From assembly GCA_021851325.1 (NCBI GenBank), contig JAJZDZ010000002.1, positions 146,326 to 210,325 on the forward strand: DNA of 64,000 nt, written 5' to 3'. The position numbers and the translations under genes were made by a program. This document shows, one piece after another, positions 26,998-35,355 of this stretch (positions are counted from its first letter, which is position 1; each line of letters starts with the position of its first letter). The notes beneath the pieces were generated by a model. That model was not told the origin of the DNA. It did no database searches and saw only the letters and a program-made list of their open reading frames with translations. The stretch is from Pseudomonadota bacterium (GTDB taxonomy: Bacteria; Pseudomonadota; Alphaproteobacteria; Micropepsales; Micropepsaceae).

Positions 26998-27858
26998 GGC
27001 CAATCGTTCCGCCCGCGCGAGGATGGCCTTTGCCTGCTTCAGGTGCGGCATATCGAGCATCTTGCCATCCAGGGCGGCAACACCTTCGCCCTGGGCAAAG
27101 GCCGCAACAACCCGGCGGGCGTGGGCAATCTCTGGCTCGCTGGGAGAGAACGCGGCATTGATCGCCTCAACCTGGCCCGGATGGATCGCCAGCATACCGT
27201 CAAAGCCTTCCCGTGCCGCGTTGCGCGCACTGCGCAAAAGTCCTGCCTGATCGCGAAAGTCCGCGTGCAGCGTCTCGATGGCGCCCACCTGCGCAGCCTT
27301 GGCGGCAATCAGCGCAAGGCTGCGCACGACCTGATAGGTGAACAGAAACTCCCCCGTGGACCCGCGATTGGTACTGGCACCCAGGGCTGCGGCAAGATCT
27401 TCGGCGCCCCAAGTCAGGGCCATGAGACGTGGCGGTGCCTTCTGATAGGCGAGCAGGTTCAAGACTGCGCGCGGGGTTTCGGTGGCCACAGGCAAGAGCT
27501 TGATTTGCCCGCGGGTGAGACCGGCTTGTACTTCACGCTCGGCTATCAGCCTGTCGAGCTGAAAGAGATCCTCTGCGCTCTCAACCTTGGGTACCACAAG
27601 TGCAGCGGGCGCAGCCGACACCACAGCGTCCAGGTCGTGCAACAGATCTGCACTACCCGGCGCATTGACGCGCACATAAAGTTGCATGGGGGCGCCATGT
27701 CTCAAAAAGGCGCAGACATTATGTCGTGCTGCAGCGCGGCTCTGAGCCGCGACTGAATCCTCCAGATCGAGGATCAGCGCATCGGCCGCAACAGTCAGCG
27801 CCTTGGCAAGCTTCTTCTCACTGTCAGCGGGAACAAAAAGCAGGGAACGTGGAATCAC
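26983..27858 (-). CDS. HpcH/HpaI aldolase (CitE-like) CoA ester lyase
   Basis: A 291-residue TIM-barrel protein of the CitE/malyl-CoA lyase family, which cleaves or forms 3-hydroxyacyl-CoA esters using Mg2+. Motifs: RSLLFVPADSEKKLAKAL at the N-terminus, ILDLEDSV (metal ligand Glu/Asp), LVVPKVESAEDL and the C-terminal MLAIHPGQVEAIN. Substrate unclear (citramalyl-, malyl- or methylmalyl-CoA). The GTG at 27858 has AGAGGA eight bases upstream. It follows the MaoC hydratase gene by 41 bp on the same strand; a MaoC plus CitE pair is common in Alphaproteobacteria and suggests consecutive steps in dicarboxyl-CoA breakdown. Confidence 0.88.
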   Translation of the reverse strand: MIPRSLLFVPADSEKKLAKALTVAADALILDLEDSVAAQSRAAARHNVCAFLRHGAPMQLYVRVNAPGSADLLHDLDAVVSAAPAALVVPKVESAEDLFQLDRLIAEREVQAGLTRGQIKLLPVATETPRAVLNLLAYQKAPPRLMALTWGAEDLAAALGASTNRGSTGEFLFTYQVVRSLALIAAKAAQVGAIETLHADFRDQAGLLRSARNAAREGFDGMLAIHPGQVEAINAAFSPSEPEIAHARRVVAAFAQGEGVAALDGKMLDMPHLKQAKAILARAERLASAPA

Positions 27859-27899
27859 CGATGCATCCTCTTGAACGGGTGGACGTGCTGGGAATCTGC

Positions 27900-28349
27900 T
27901 TAAGGCTTACGCAGCATCAGCGCCGAACGCTTGCAGCTGGCAACCAGTTCCGCGCGCTGGTTATAGGCGCGGTGGGCAAAGATGACGAGACCATTGGCCG
28001 GACGCGACCTGCTGGCGCGCAATTCTAGAACTTCACTTTCCACCCGCAGTGTATCCCCATGAAATACCGGTTTGGGAAACCGCACTTCGTCCATGCCAAG
28101 ATTGGCAACCGTTGTACCCAGGGTGGTTTCGCCTACGGAAATCCCGATCATCAATCCCAGAGTAAAAAGCGAGTTGACGATACGGGTGCCAAACTCGGTT
28201 TGCTTGGCGTATTCCTCGTCAAGATGCAGCTGCGCCGGATTGTGGGTTATCGCGGTGAAGAACACATTGTCAGCCTCCGTCACCGTCCGCCGGATGGGAT
28301 GGTTAAAGATCTGACCGACGACAAACTCTTCAAAATAAAGTCCCGCCAT
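27900..28349 (-). CDS. MaoC-like (R)-specific hydratase
   Basis: A 149-residue hot-dog-fold protein of the MaoC dehydratase family. The hydratase-2 motif appears as [22 protein letters not shown], with the Asp/His catalytic pair of the family (D..N..P.H). These enzymes hydrate enoyl-CoA esters with R-stereochemistry. The ATG at 28349 has GGAG eight bases upstream; the frame stays open further 5' but without support. Upstream partner of the CitE-like lyase, probably one operon acting on branched or dicarboxylic acyl-CoA. Exact substrate not deducible. Confidence 0.87.
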   Translation of the reverse strand: MAGLYFEEFVVGQIFNHPIRRTVTEADNVFFTAITHNPAQLHLDEEYAKQTEFGTRIVNSLFTLGLMIGISVGETTLGTTVANLGMDEVRFPKPVFHGDTLRVESEVLELRASRSRPANGLVIFAHRAYNQRAELVASCKRSALMLRKP

Positions 28350-28433
28350 GAACGCTCCTGGATGACTACCTCTACCGGCTTGCCGAGCCAATCTAGCCCA
28401 GCCATGCCAGCTGCCAAAGCACCATCGGCGCCG

Positions 28434-29447
28434 TCAGGCTCGGGGCGGATAGAGGTGCCAGTTACCGGTCTGATCGCGCAGGCGCCAGCGGCCGTCCCCG
28501 AGAGCTTCGGCATCTTGCGAAAGGAGCGAAACCTTGGCATGGCCCCCGGGCAAATCAAGCACATAATCGGGTATTCCGATGCCAGTCAGACGCGCCTGCA
28601 AGGCACGCATCAGAGCGATGCCCGCGTCGATGCTGAGCCGAAAATGTCCAGTTCCAGGCGCAAGGTCAGGGTGGTGCAGGTAGTAGGGCTTGATGCGGTT
28701 GACAAGAAAGCTCCGCATCAGGGCTTCGAGCGTGTCGACATCATCATTTACCCCGCGCAGCAACACCGTTTGGGACAGCATCGGCATCCCGGCATCAATC
28801 AGGCGGGCGATGGCCTGACGGGCCGCCGGGGTAAATTCACGCGGGTGATTGGCATGGAGACTGACAAAGCTCGTTGCCCCCTCAACTTTGAGAGCCTCTA
28901 TCAGCTCAGGGGTGATCCGCTCGGGCGCCACGCAGGGAACGCGCGTATGCCAGCGCAGGAGTTCGACATGCGCGACCTGTCCAAAACGCAGGGCGAGTTC
29001 TCGGAGGCGGCGCGGACTTAATATAAACGGGTCACCTCCGGTCATGATGACCTCCCGCACGGTCGGCTGCGCCGAGACATAGGCTACCGCGCGATCCAGT
29101 TCGGCGGGCGTGAGCGTCCCGTCAGCGTGCCCCACCTGTTCACGACGGAAACAGAAGCGGCAATAAACCGGGCAGCTGAGCACGGGCTTGAGGAGAACCC
29201 GATCACGATGGCGATGCACGATACCCTTTACGGGCGAGTGCGTGTGATCACCAATCGGATCATCGGCTTCTTCGCTGTGGCGCAGACTTTCCTCGTGTCG
29301 CGGAAGAAACTGGCGAGCGATGGGATCGTGCGGATCCGATGGATCAATCAGCCGGGCCATTTCCGTGGTAAGGGCATAGGGATACCGCGCCGTGATTTCC
29401 TTCAGCTTCTCGTCGGGCAGAGGTGTTCCTGCAAGATCCAGGGTCAT
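28434..29447 (-). CDS. epmB: EF-P beta-lysylation protein EpmB (radical SAM lysine 2,3-aminomutase)
   Basis: A 337-residue radical SAM, PLP-dependent aminomutase. The cluster motif is CPVYCRFC (Cys92, Cys96, Cys99), followed by RREQVG, TGGDPFILSPRRL, HTRVPCVAPERIT and the PLP-binding region YVLDLPGGHAKV. It converts (S)-alpha-lysine to (R)-beta-lysine, which EpmA attaches to elongation factor P. It is shorter than clostridial KamA, as expected for EpmB. It overlaps the upstream epmA gene by 4 bp (translational coupling) and efp is divergent next door, which makes the assignment firm. Confidence 0.93.
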   Translation of the reverse strand: MTLDLAGTPLPDEKLKEITARYPYALTTEMARLIDPSDPHDPIARQFLPRHEESLRHSEEADDPIGDHTHSPVKGIVHRHRDRVLLKPVLSCPVYCRFCFRREQVGHADGTLTPAELDRAVAYVSAQPTVREVIMTGGDPFILSPRRLRELALRFGQVAHVELLRWHTRVPCVAPERITPELIEALKVEGATSFVSLHANHPREFTPAARQAIARLIDAGMPMLSQTVLLRGVNDDVDTLEALMRSFLVNRIKPYYLHHPDLAPGTGHFRLSIDAGIALMRALQARLTGIGIPDYVLDLPGGHAKVSLLSQDAEALGDGRWRLRDQTGNWHLYPPRA

Positions 29448-30481
29448 GGCGCAGGCGTCCAGATCACGTCATCGATACTGCGTGCCCGGGTTGCCAGCAT
29501 GCACAGCCGATCAAATCCGAGTGCCACGCCGCTGGCCGGCGGCATGCAGGCCAGCGCAGCGAGGAAATCTTCATCGAGAGGGTAGCGTTCGCCATAGATC
29601 CGACTCTTCTCAGCCATCTCCATCTCAAAACGCTGGCGCTGTTCGGTCGCATCCGTGAGTTCGCCAAAACCATTGGCCAGCTCGACGCCACAGGCGTAAA
29701 GCTCGAAGCGCTCCGCCACCCGTGGATCATTCGGACTTGGGCGGGCGAGAGCCGCCTCACAGCGTGGATACTCGCAGAGCAAGGTGAGGCAGTCCTCGCC
29801 AAGATGCGGCTCGATAAAGCCTACAAGCAGCTTGGAGAAGATGTCCGCCCAGGTGTCATCGTCGGCCACTATATGGCCGGCGGAGATCGCTGCCTGCGCC
29901 AGGAGAGACCTGTTACCTTCTCCCCGAGGACCGAGACTCGCCAGCAGATCGATACCGGCAAAGCGGGAAAATGCCTCAGCAACGGTCATGATCTGAGCGG
30001 CAGCAAACGGGTCGCAGACATGTCCGCGGAAGACAAATTCCTTGGTTCCAAGCGTCCTCGCCGCCAGGCGGACGAGCGTGAGGGTGTCAGCCATGGCCTG
30101 CGCGCAGGACGCTCCTGCCTGGTACCACTCCAGCATCGTGAATTCCGGCGCGTGCAGCGCCGAACGCTCCCGATTACGGAAGACCCGTGCAAATTCAAAA
30201 ATGCGTTGCTCCCCCGCCGCGAGCAGCTTCTTGGCGGCAAACTCCGGGGATGTATGCAGATAGACGGTGCGTCCTTCTCCCGCCGTCGTGCGAAGCTCGG
30301 TTGTAAAGGCATGGAGATGGGCTTCGTTGCCCGGAGAGGTGCAGAGCGCGCCGCACTCGACCTCGACATAGCCCTGCTCATCAAACCAGGCGCGCAGCGC
30401 GCGTTTGATACGCCCCCGCGCCAGGAGCGCGGGTCGGCGATCGCTGTGGCGGTCGGCGGACCAGAACGGGCGTGTCGTCAT
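29444..30481 (-). CDS. epmA: EF-P--(R)-beta-lysine ligase EpmA (GenX/PoxA/YjeA)
   Basis: A 345-residue truncated class II lysyl-tRNA synthetase paralogue lacking the anticodon-binding domain. It activates beta-lysine and transfers it to Lys34 of EF-P. Motif 1/2 features: [40 protein letters not shown] and [11 protein letters not shown]; motif 3: [10 protein letters not shown] with PASGVALG before it. The ATG at 30481 (MTTRPFW) is used; a GTG 15 bases upstream is also in frame. Its end overlaps epmB by 4 bp. The start lies about 100 bp from the divergent efp start, so a shared regulatory region is likely. Confidence 0.93.
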   Translation of the reverse strand: MTTRPFWSADRHSDRRPALLARGRIKRALRAWFDEQGYVEVECGALCTSPGNEAHLHAFTTELRTTAGEGRTVYLHTSPEFAAKKLLAAGEQRIFEFARVFRNRERSALHAPEFTMLEWYQAGASCAQAMADTLTLVRLAARTLGTKEFVFRGHVCDPFAAAQIMTVAEAFSRFAGIDLLASLGPRGEGNRSLLAQAAISAGHIVADDDTWADIFSKLLVGFIEPHLGEDCLTLLCEYPRCEAALARPSPNDPRVAERFELYACGVELANGFGELTDATEQRQRFEMEMAEKSRIYGERYPLDEDFLAALACMPPASGVALGFDRLCMLATRARSIDDVIWTPAP

Positions 30482-30584
30482 GGCCGTCCCATGCACGAGG
30501 ATGCGCCGGCAGACAAGAGTGCACTTGGAAAAGCGGGGCCGGAACTGCTATAGCCGCGCGCTCAATACTTCCGGGAGATGGAAT

Positions 30585-31154
30585 GTGGTTGCCGTAATTG
30601 CCAGCAATATCCGCAAGGGCAATGTGATCGAGAAGGACGGAAAGCTCTATGTCGTGCTGACCGCCGAGAACATTCACCCCGGCAAGGGTACGCCTGTAAC
30701 CCAGCTTGAAATGCGCCGCATTTCTGACGGGGTAAAGGTCAATGAGCGCTACAAGACGACTGACAGCCTGGAAAAGGCGTTTATCGATGAGCGCACCTAT
30801 TCCTACCTTTACCAAGATGGCGACAGCTACGTGTTCATGGATCCCGAGAGCTTTGACCAGGTCCCGGTTCCGGCCGGGGTCATCGGGGATATGGCACCGT
30901 ATCTGATTGAAAACATGGAGGTTCGGCTCTCGCTTTACAACAATGTGCCGATCTCGCTCGAGTTGCCGGCCCGGGCGTCCTTCGAGGTCGTCGAGACCGA
31001 ACCAGTGGTCAAGGGGCAGACCGCGTCGGGTTCATTCAAGCCGGCCGTGCTCGCCAATGGGGTGCGGACCATGGTGCCCACCCATATCACCGTTGGTACG
31101 CGCATCACGGTGCTGACCGCTGATGGTTCCTACGTCGAGCGGGCAAAGGATTAG
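30585..31154 (+). CDS. efp: Translation elongation factor P
   Basis: A 189-residue protein that relieves ribosome stalling at polyproline. Three beta-barrel domains are recognisable; domain I carries [17 protein letters not shown] and the tip loop HPGKGT. With GTG at 30585 as start, the loop lysine is exactly Lys34, the residue beta-lysylated in EpmA-type systems. GGGAG lies upstream of this GTG, and nearby ATG triplets are out of frame. Domain II/III includes [17 protein letters not shown] and the C-terminal [18 protein letters not shown]. Divergent from epmA-epmB, so substrate and modification enzymes are encoded together. Confidence 0.95.
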   Translation: MVAVIASNIRKGNVIEKDGKLYVVLTAENIHPGKGTPVTQLEMRRISDGVKVNERYKTTDSLEKAFIDERTYSYLYQDGDSYVFMDPESFDQVPVPAGVIGDMAPYLIENMEVRLSLYNNVPISLELPARASFEVVETEPVVKGQTASGSFKPAVLANGVRTMVPTHITVGTRITVLTADGSYVERAKD

Positions 31155-31287
31155 AAAGATCCCGGAAGGGATGGGTGAGCGCGGCCCTGCCCAAAGCCAA
31201 ACCCAAAGTGCCAAAGGCCAGGCGGAAGATAGGGGACCGAAGACCGCGTTTGGGCTTAAGCGCTCTCGCGCCGGTCAATCTCTGCCA

Positions 31288-31399
31288 GAGGGCGCTGCCT
31301 TGTACCTTCCCGTGTCTTCTCTGGAACCATTCAGCGAGGGGGGCTGAGCCTCGGGGCTCAAGGCCTTTACGTCACAGCCTCGCAGGGCAACCCGCCCTC
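31288..31399 (+). ncRNA. Candidate structured RNA between efp and phyR (family unassigned)
   Basis: Within a 394-bp gap where no protein gene is convincing, 31288-31302 can pair with 31383-31399: seven pairs (GAGGGCG/CGCCCTC), a small internal loop, then seven more (TGCCTTG with CAGGGCA, one G-U). Stacked on this are CGAGG/CCTCG (31335-31339 with 31378-31382) and an inner UCGG-tetraloop hairpin (GAGCC/GGCTC, 31346-31359). A 32-base asymmetric bulge (31303-31334) faces the 3' side. A further nested structure lies at 31429-31489. The 3' half recalls 6S RNA, but the length is short and I cannot assign a family. Strand is uncertain; it could also be an element in the 3' UTR of efp. Confidence 0.3.
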
Positions 31400-31548
31400 G
31401 ACCGTTTGGCCGACAGCGCTGGGGGAGTGAGCGGACACCCGATGCGGGGTGTCGAAGGGGCTGGGGCGTACCGGATCGGACATCCGCTCGCCTCAATAAC
31501 CCGCAGCCAGTGTACAGGTTGCAGAGCTTGTGGAAAAAATTTGCGGCG

Positions 31549-32340
31549 TCAGGCCGCCCGCCGCTTCAGGGGATGAAAGAACAGAGCCTGTCCGACCGTC
31601 GCCTGGACTGTCTCCGGCAAAAATGGCTTTGCGATCAGGTAAGTAGGTTCTGGCCGCTCGCCGGTCAGAAGCTTCTCCGGATAGGCGGTGATGAAGATGA
31701 CGGGGACCTCGAAACTTGCGAGGATGTCATTTACGGCATCGATGCCTGAACCACCTTCCCCCAGATTGATGTCGGCCAGGATGAGGCCGGGCTTGTGGGC
31801 CAGGGCGGCACGGACCGCCTGCTCCCGCGTGGCTGCTGCGGCAACAACGGTGTGCCCGAGTTCGGTGACCAGACTTTCAAGGTCGAGGGCGATGATGGGT
31901 TCATCCTCGATGATAAGGACCCGGCTGACCAGATCGCGCTCAATGGTCCGCTGGGCTTCAAGGACACTGGCCTCAACCTCGCCGGGGTGGGCTCCAACAA
32001 TGGCGCCGGTCTCCTCCAAGCTGAATCCTTCGACCGCCGTCAGGAGCAGGGCAGCCCGCGCCCCAGCCGAAAGCACCCGCAGACGCTGATCCGGACTTTG
32101 CAGTTCGCCAGCGCTCTGGGGGCTACGGCGACAGTCGGCCGCGGCAGTCCAGATACGATGAAAGAGCTTGTAGAGACCCTGGCGCGGCGGCAGGCTTTCA
32201 TCGAGCGTTTCCTCCTGGGACACCAGCGCCGTAAGTGCAGCGCGCACAAGGGCATCGCCATTGTCCTGCGATCCGGTCAGCGCCCGTGCGTAGCGGCGCA
32301 GATAGGGCAGATGGGGTGCGATGGCCTGCGATGACAGCAT
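31549..32340 (-). CDS. phyR: PhyR general stress response regulator (anti-anti-sigma response regulator)
   Basis: A 263-residue protein that combines an N-terminal ECF-sigma-like domain (about residues 1-130) with a C-terminal receiver (about 139-255). The receiver has Glu145/Asp146, phospho-acceptor Asp190 in LILADINLG, Thr218 in the FITAYPE signature of this FATGUY-type family and Lys238 in AKPF. When phosphorylated, PhyR sequesters the anti-sigma factor NepR and frees EcfG. It diverges from nepR-ecfG-kinase, the standard alphaproteobacterial arrangement. No GGAAC-type EcfG promoter is seen on its own strand in the intergenic region. Confidence 0.96.
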   Translation of the reverse strand: MLSSQAIAPHLPYLRRYARALTGSQDNGDALVRAALTALVSQEETLDESLPPRQGLYKLFHRIWTAAADCRRSPQSAGELQSPDQRLRVLSAGARAALLLTAVEGFSLEETGAIVGAHPGEVEASVLEAQRTIERDLVSRVLIIEDEPIIALDLESLVTELGHTVVAAAATREQAVRAALAHKPGLILADINLGEGGSGIDAVNDILASFEVPVIFITAYPEKLLTGERPEPTYLIAKPFLPETVQATVGQALFFHPLKRRAA

Positions 32341-32451
32341 GGGGAAGCCAGCTCCTTCTTCTAATTGATCACCAGCCGGAGGCTCAGACAGGACCTCGAC
32401 GATACGCCTGTTTTCGGGAACGCAGATCAGGGGGAAAGTATCCAGGCGCCA

Positions 32452-32476
32452 GGAACTTTTCCGGGAGGGCCGCGTT
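32452..32476 (+). promoter_or_regulatory. EcfG-type promoter of nepR-ecfG
   Basis: GGAAC at 32452-32456 and CGTT at 32473-32476 are separated by exactly 16 bp, matching the general stress response sigma factor consensus GGAAC-N16/17-CGTT. It lies about 117 bp upstream of nepR on the same strand, implying positive autoregulation of the locus. Confidence 0.78.
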
Positions 32477-32592
32477 CGCTACCCAACCCCGGGCAAGAGG
32501 TAGCACGTGGCGATCGCTGCTTCGGGAAGCAGGCCCCCTGGAGACTATGCCTTTCAGGTGGCGGGGCTCTCAGGATACCTGAGGGCAAACGC

Positions 32593-32847
32593 ATGGGACG
32601 GGAAACTCAATTGCAGGACTGCGACGCCGTGAAGAATTCGCCCGAAACCAAAGACACCAAGGTCGAAATGCCGGCAGCACAGGAAGGCCGGCGCGTCATA
32701 CGCGCCCGTCAGCGCGCCATCGGCCGCGAACTGCGCCGGTTCTTTGACGGGGTGGCAAAGGAACCGATCCCCGAAGAGTTCCTCGACCTGTTGCGGCAGA
32801 TGGATCACGAAACGGAGGATTCCCTTTCCTCGAGACAGGGGGGCTGA
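32593..32847 (+). CDS. nepR: NepR anti-sigma factor
   Basis: An 84-residue protein whose C-terminal part holds the NepR motif, IGRELRRFFDGVAKEPIPEEFLDLLRQ in two helices joined by a short linker. NepR binds EcfG in unstressed cells and is removed by phosphorylated PhyR. The N-terminal 35-40 residues are polar and unremarkable. The ATG at 32593 has GAGGG eight bases upstream. The stop codon is 4 bp before the ecfG start, so the two are translationally linked and transcribed from the EcfG-type promoter upstream. Confidence 0.93.
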   Translation: MGRETQLQDCDAVKNSPETKDTKVEMPAAQEGRRVIRARQRAIGRELRRFFDGVAKEPIPEEFLDLLRQMDHETEDSLSSRQGG

Positions 32848-32851
32848 CTCC

Positions 32852-33514
32852 ATGCGCGAGGTGCACCCCCACACCCCAACAGCACGTAGCGTGCGCCCGG
32901 AGGCGGATGCCAAATTCAAGGCCGACCTTCTCGAACTGATTCCATTTTTGCGGGCCTTTGCCCGCTCCCTGTGCGGCAATCCCGACACCGCCGATGATCT
33001 GGCACAGGAAACCTTGGTCAAGGCATGGCAGGCGCGCGCGACGTTTGCCGCGGGAACCAACTTGAAAGCCTGGCTATTTACCATCCTGCGCAACCAGTTT
33101 TACTCGGACCGGCGGCGTGCCTGGCGCCAGGCGCCCTGGGATCAGGATGCGGCAGAGCGGATCCCCGGCACGAGCGGCCAGCAATCCTGGGCCGCCGAGT
33201 TGTCTGACACGACCCGTGCGCTGCGGGCCTTGTCGGATGAACAGCGTGAAGCGCTGATCCTTGTTGGGGCTGGCGGATTTTCCTACGAGGATGCAGCCCG
33301 TATCTGCAATTGCGCGGTTGGCACCGTAAAGAGCCGCGTTGCCCGCGCCCGACGGGCGCTGATATCTATTCTCGAAGGACAGGAGCCTCTGCCGCCAAGC
33401 GAGCGCGCGGCCCAAGGAGATGCGGCCAATGAGATCATGGCGCAGCTGGATCGCCTGGCCCCGTCCGACGGCTCAGAGTCGGCACGTCGACGCAAGGATG
33501 CCGCCTCCAAGTAG
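32852..33514 (+). CDS. ecfG: ECF sigma factor EcfG, general stress response
   Basis: A 220-residue ECF sigma factor of the EcfG (ECF15) group. Region 2: FLRAFARSLCGNPDTADDLAQETLVKAWQ, with ARATFAAGTNLKAWLFTILRNQFYSDRRR. Region 4: LSDEQREALILVGAGGFSYEDAARICNCAVGTVKSRVARARRAL in family-typical form. A C-terminal extension of about 40 residues is polar. It directs transcription from GGAAC-N16/17-CGTT promoters, including the one in front of this operon. It starts 4 bp after nepR and its end overlaps the likely start of the downstream histidine kinase. Confidence 0.95.
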   Translation: MREVHPHTPTARSVRPEADAKFKADLLELIPFLRAFARSLCGNPDTADDLAQETLVKAWQARATFAAGTNLKAWLFTILRNQFYSDRRRAWRQAPWDQDAAERIPGTSGQQSWAAELSDTTRALRALSDEQREALILVGAGGFSYEDAARICNCAVGTVKSRVARARRALISILEGQEPLPPSERAAQGDAANEIMAQLDRLAPSDGSESARRRKDAASK

Positions 33515-35300
33515 GAAGGCTTACCACACCCTCAGCTCAGGTTCGCCCTCGGTGGGCAAGGGCTGGTCGCTGCGCACCCGCCTCCTGCTCGCCGTCACGG
33601 TCGCGCTGTTACCGATTGCGATTGCAAGCTTCCTGCAGGGCCTTGATCGGGTCGAACGCGACACCAGGGACATCCGCGCCCAGTTGGTTCAGATCACCCG
33701 GGCGTCCGCCTCCAGGGAGGAAAATCTTCTGGCCAGCGCCGAGCAGATCACCCGCGCCCTGGCCAACATGCCAGCGGTACGCCATGGCGGACAGGGCTGT
33801 AGTCTTGCGCTGTCCGACGCATTAAGGAATCTGAATTTCTTTACCAATCTGGCGCGCGTCGACGCCCATGGACACATCGTCTGCTCGGCCCGTCCCGTGG
33901 CATTGGGCGGCAGCGGCGCGGCACGTGCCGTATTCCAGCGCGCACGGAGGGCACGGAAATTCGTACTCAGTGACCAGATCATCAACCCTAGCAATCATCA
34001 GCCGGTCATACTCGGAATGCTGCCCTTAATCAGCCATGATCATTTCACAGGGGTGGTGGCGATTTCGATTGATACCCACTGGCTTGAATACATGGTCCGC
34101 GCCAAACATCTCCCACGCAACGCAGTGGTGGCGATCTTCGACACAAGGCGCAACATCATCGCCGCCAATAATCCCGCCGTCGCACAGGCACTCTTCACCC
34201 CTGCTGTGGCACGCCATTCAACCGGAGCCGATCTCTTCACTGCCCATGACAGGAGAGGGCAGACCTGGCTTTATTCAACCGCAGCACTGCTCGGAAGCCG
34301 GGTCTATGTCGGCTTTGCCATGCCACAGTCGCAGCTGTTCGGTGCAACCTATGTCCATGTAGGGACGGATTTTGTGCTGCCCTTCATCATGATAGCCCTG
34401 ACCTGGATTGCGATCTGGATGGTAACCGAGCAACAGGTGACGCGCTGGATCATCTATCTGCGGCGTGTGGCCGCCGCCTATCGCAGCGGTCATTATGCCC
34501 TTCGTCCCTCTCTTCGAGACGCCCCATCGGAATTTCACATGCTGGGAGACGCGATGGCCGAAATGGCCGATGCCATTCAGGATCGGGATCACCGTCTGCG
34601 TGATGCGCTTCAGCAAAAGTCCCTGCTCGTCCGTGAAATCCATCATCGCGTCAAGAACAACCTGCAGATTGTCATGAGCCTCCTGTCTCTTCAGGCCGGG
34701 CGGGTTGAAAACGACGCCGCTCGGGACGCACTCATGCAGGCCCGCGCCCGTATCAACGCTCTGGCCCTGGTCCATCGCATCCTGCATGACATTGAAGAAC
34801 TCGCGACGGTTGAATTGCGCACACTGCTGACCGATCTTGCCGCGCAGATCCATGAAGGCTTTGCGCTGGATAGCTCGACACTGAGGCTAGAGATCGAGTC
34901 TATATCCTGCCAGGTCTCCGGCGATCTTGCCGTACCCTTGGCGTTGTTCACTGTCGAAGCTCTGACAAACGTCTTCAAGCATGCTTATCCTGATCGCACC
35001 CGTAATGGCATCATCCGTGTCTCGCTGAGATCAACTGGCGCCGGCGAGTTGTCCCTCGCAATTATGGACAATGGTTGCGGTTACAATCCGGACGGCAGCG
35101 GAGCCAGCGTCGGCGCCAGACTCATGCGCACATTTGCGCTTCAGGTGGGTGGCAGGATTTACATGCGCTCGAACAGGGGATTGGGGACCACCGTCGAACT
35201 GGTTTTTCCTGACCCCAATCAGCCTGAAAGGAACGGCCGGGGAGATGGAATTCCTCCAGCCGAGACAGCGCAGCAAGACCTCAGCCTGGCGCCAAGCTGA
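33498..35300 (+). CDS. Membrane sensor histidine kinase of HisKA_2/HWE type (PhyK-like)
   Basis: A sensor kinase of about 600 residues. A transmembrane helix (LLLAVTVALLPIAIA) precedes a large extracytoplasmic domain of about 270 residues, probably a dCACHE-like sensor, then a second helix (FVLPFIMIALTWIAIWMV), a HAMP-like linker, the HisKA_2 box REIHHRVKNNLQIVMSLLSLQ (His382/His383) and an HATPase_c domain (ALTNVFKHAYPD; MDNGCGY; GLGTTVELVF). Encoded directly after ecfG, it is the probable activator of PhyR. Start uncertain: ATG at 33498 overlaps ecfG by 17 bp; GTG at 33552 would give a shorter cytoplasmic N-terminus. The sensed stress is unknown. Confidence 0.88.
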   Translation: MPPPSRKAYHTLSSGSPSVGKGWSLRTRLLLAVTVALLPIAIASFLQGLDRVERDTRDIRAQLVQITRASASREENLLASAEQITRALANMPAVRHGGQGCSLALSDALRNLNFFTNLARVDAHGHIVCSARPVALGGSGAARAVFQRARRARKFVLSDQIINPSNHQPVILGMLPLISHDHFTGVVAISIDTHWLEYMVRAKHLPRNAVVAIFDTRRNIIAANNPAVAQALFTPAVARHSTGADLFTAHDRRGQTWLYSTAALLGSRVYVGFAMPQSQLFGATYVHVGTDFVLPFIMIALTWIAIWMVTEQQVTRWIIYLRRVAAAYRSGHYALRPSLRDAPSEFHMLGDAMAEMADAIQDRDHRLRDALQQKSLLVREIHHRVKNNLQIVMSLLSLQAGRVENDAARDALMQARARINALALVHRILHDIEELATVELRTLLTDLAAQIHEGFALDSSTLRLEIESISCQVSGDLAVPLALFTVEALTNVFKHAYPDRTRNGIIRVSLRSTGAGELSLAIMDNGCGYNPDGSGASVGARLMRTFALQVGGRIYMRSNRGLGTTVELVFPDPNQPERNGRGDGIPPAETAQQDLSLAPS

Positions 35301-35355
35301 TTCAGGCGCTCCGGGCGCGCAGCACATAGCGTCACTCCAGTCAGCGCGTAAGGCA

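Noticed and set aside
31288..31399. RNase P RNA, tmRNA or SRP RNA as identity of the structured interval
   Set aside because: The invariant GAGGAAAGUCC element of RNase P, the tag-encoding region of tmRNA and the SRP core motif are all absent; 6S RNA was left open only as a weak possibility.
31175..31576. Plus-strand 133-codon frame between efp and phyR
   Set aside because: It runs through strongly structured sequence, has unusual composition and overlaps the end of phyR; no domain is recognisable.
32411..32436. A second GGAAC (32417-32421) upstream of nepR as another EcfG promoter
   Set aside because: No CGTT-like element occurs 16 or 17 bp downstream, unlike the site at 32452-32476.
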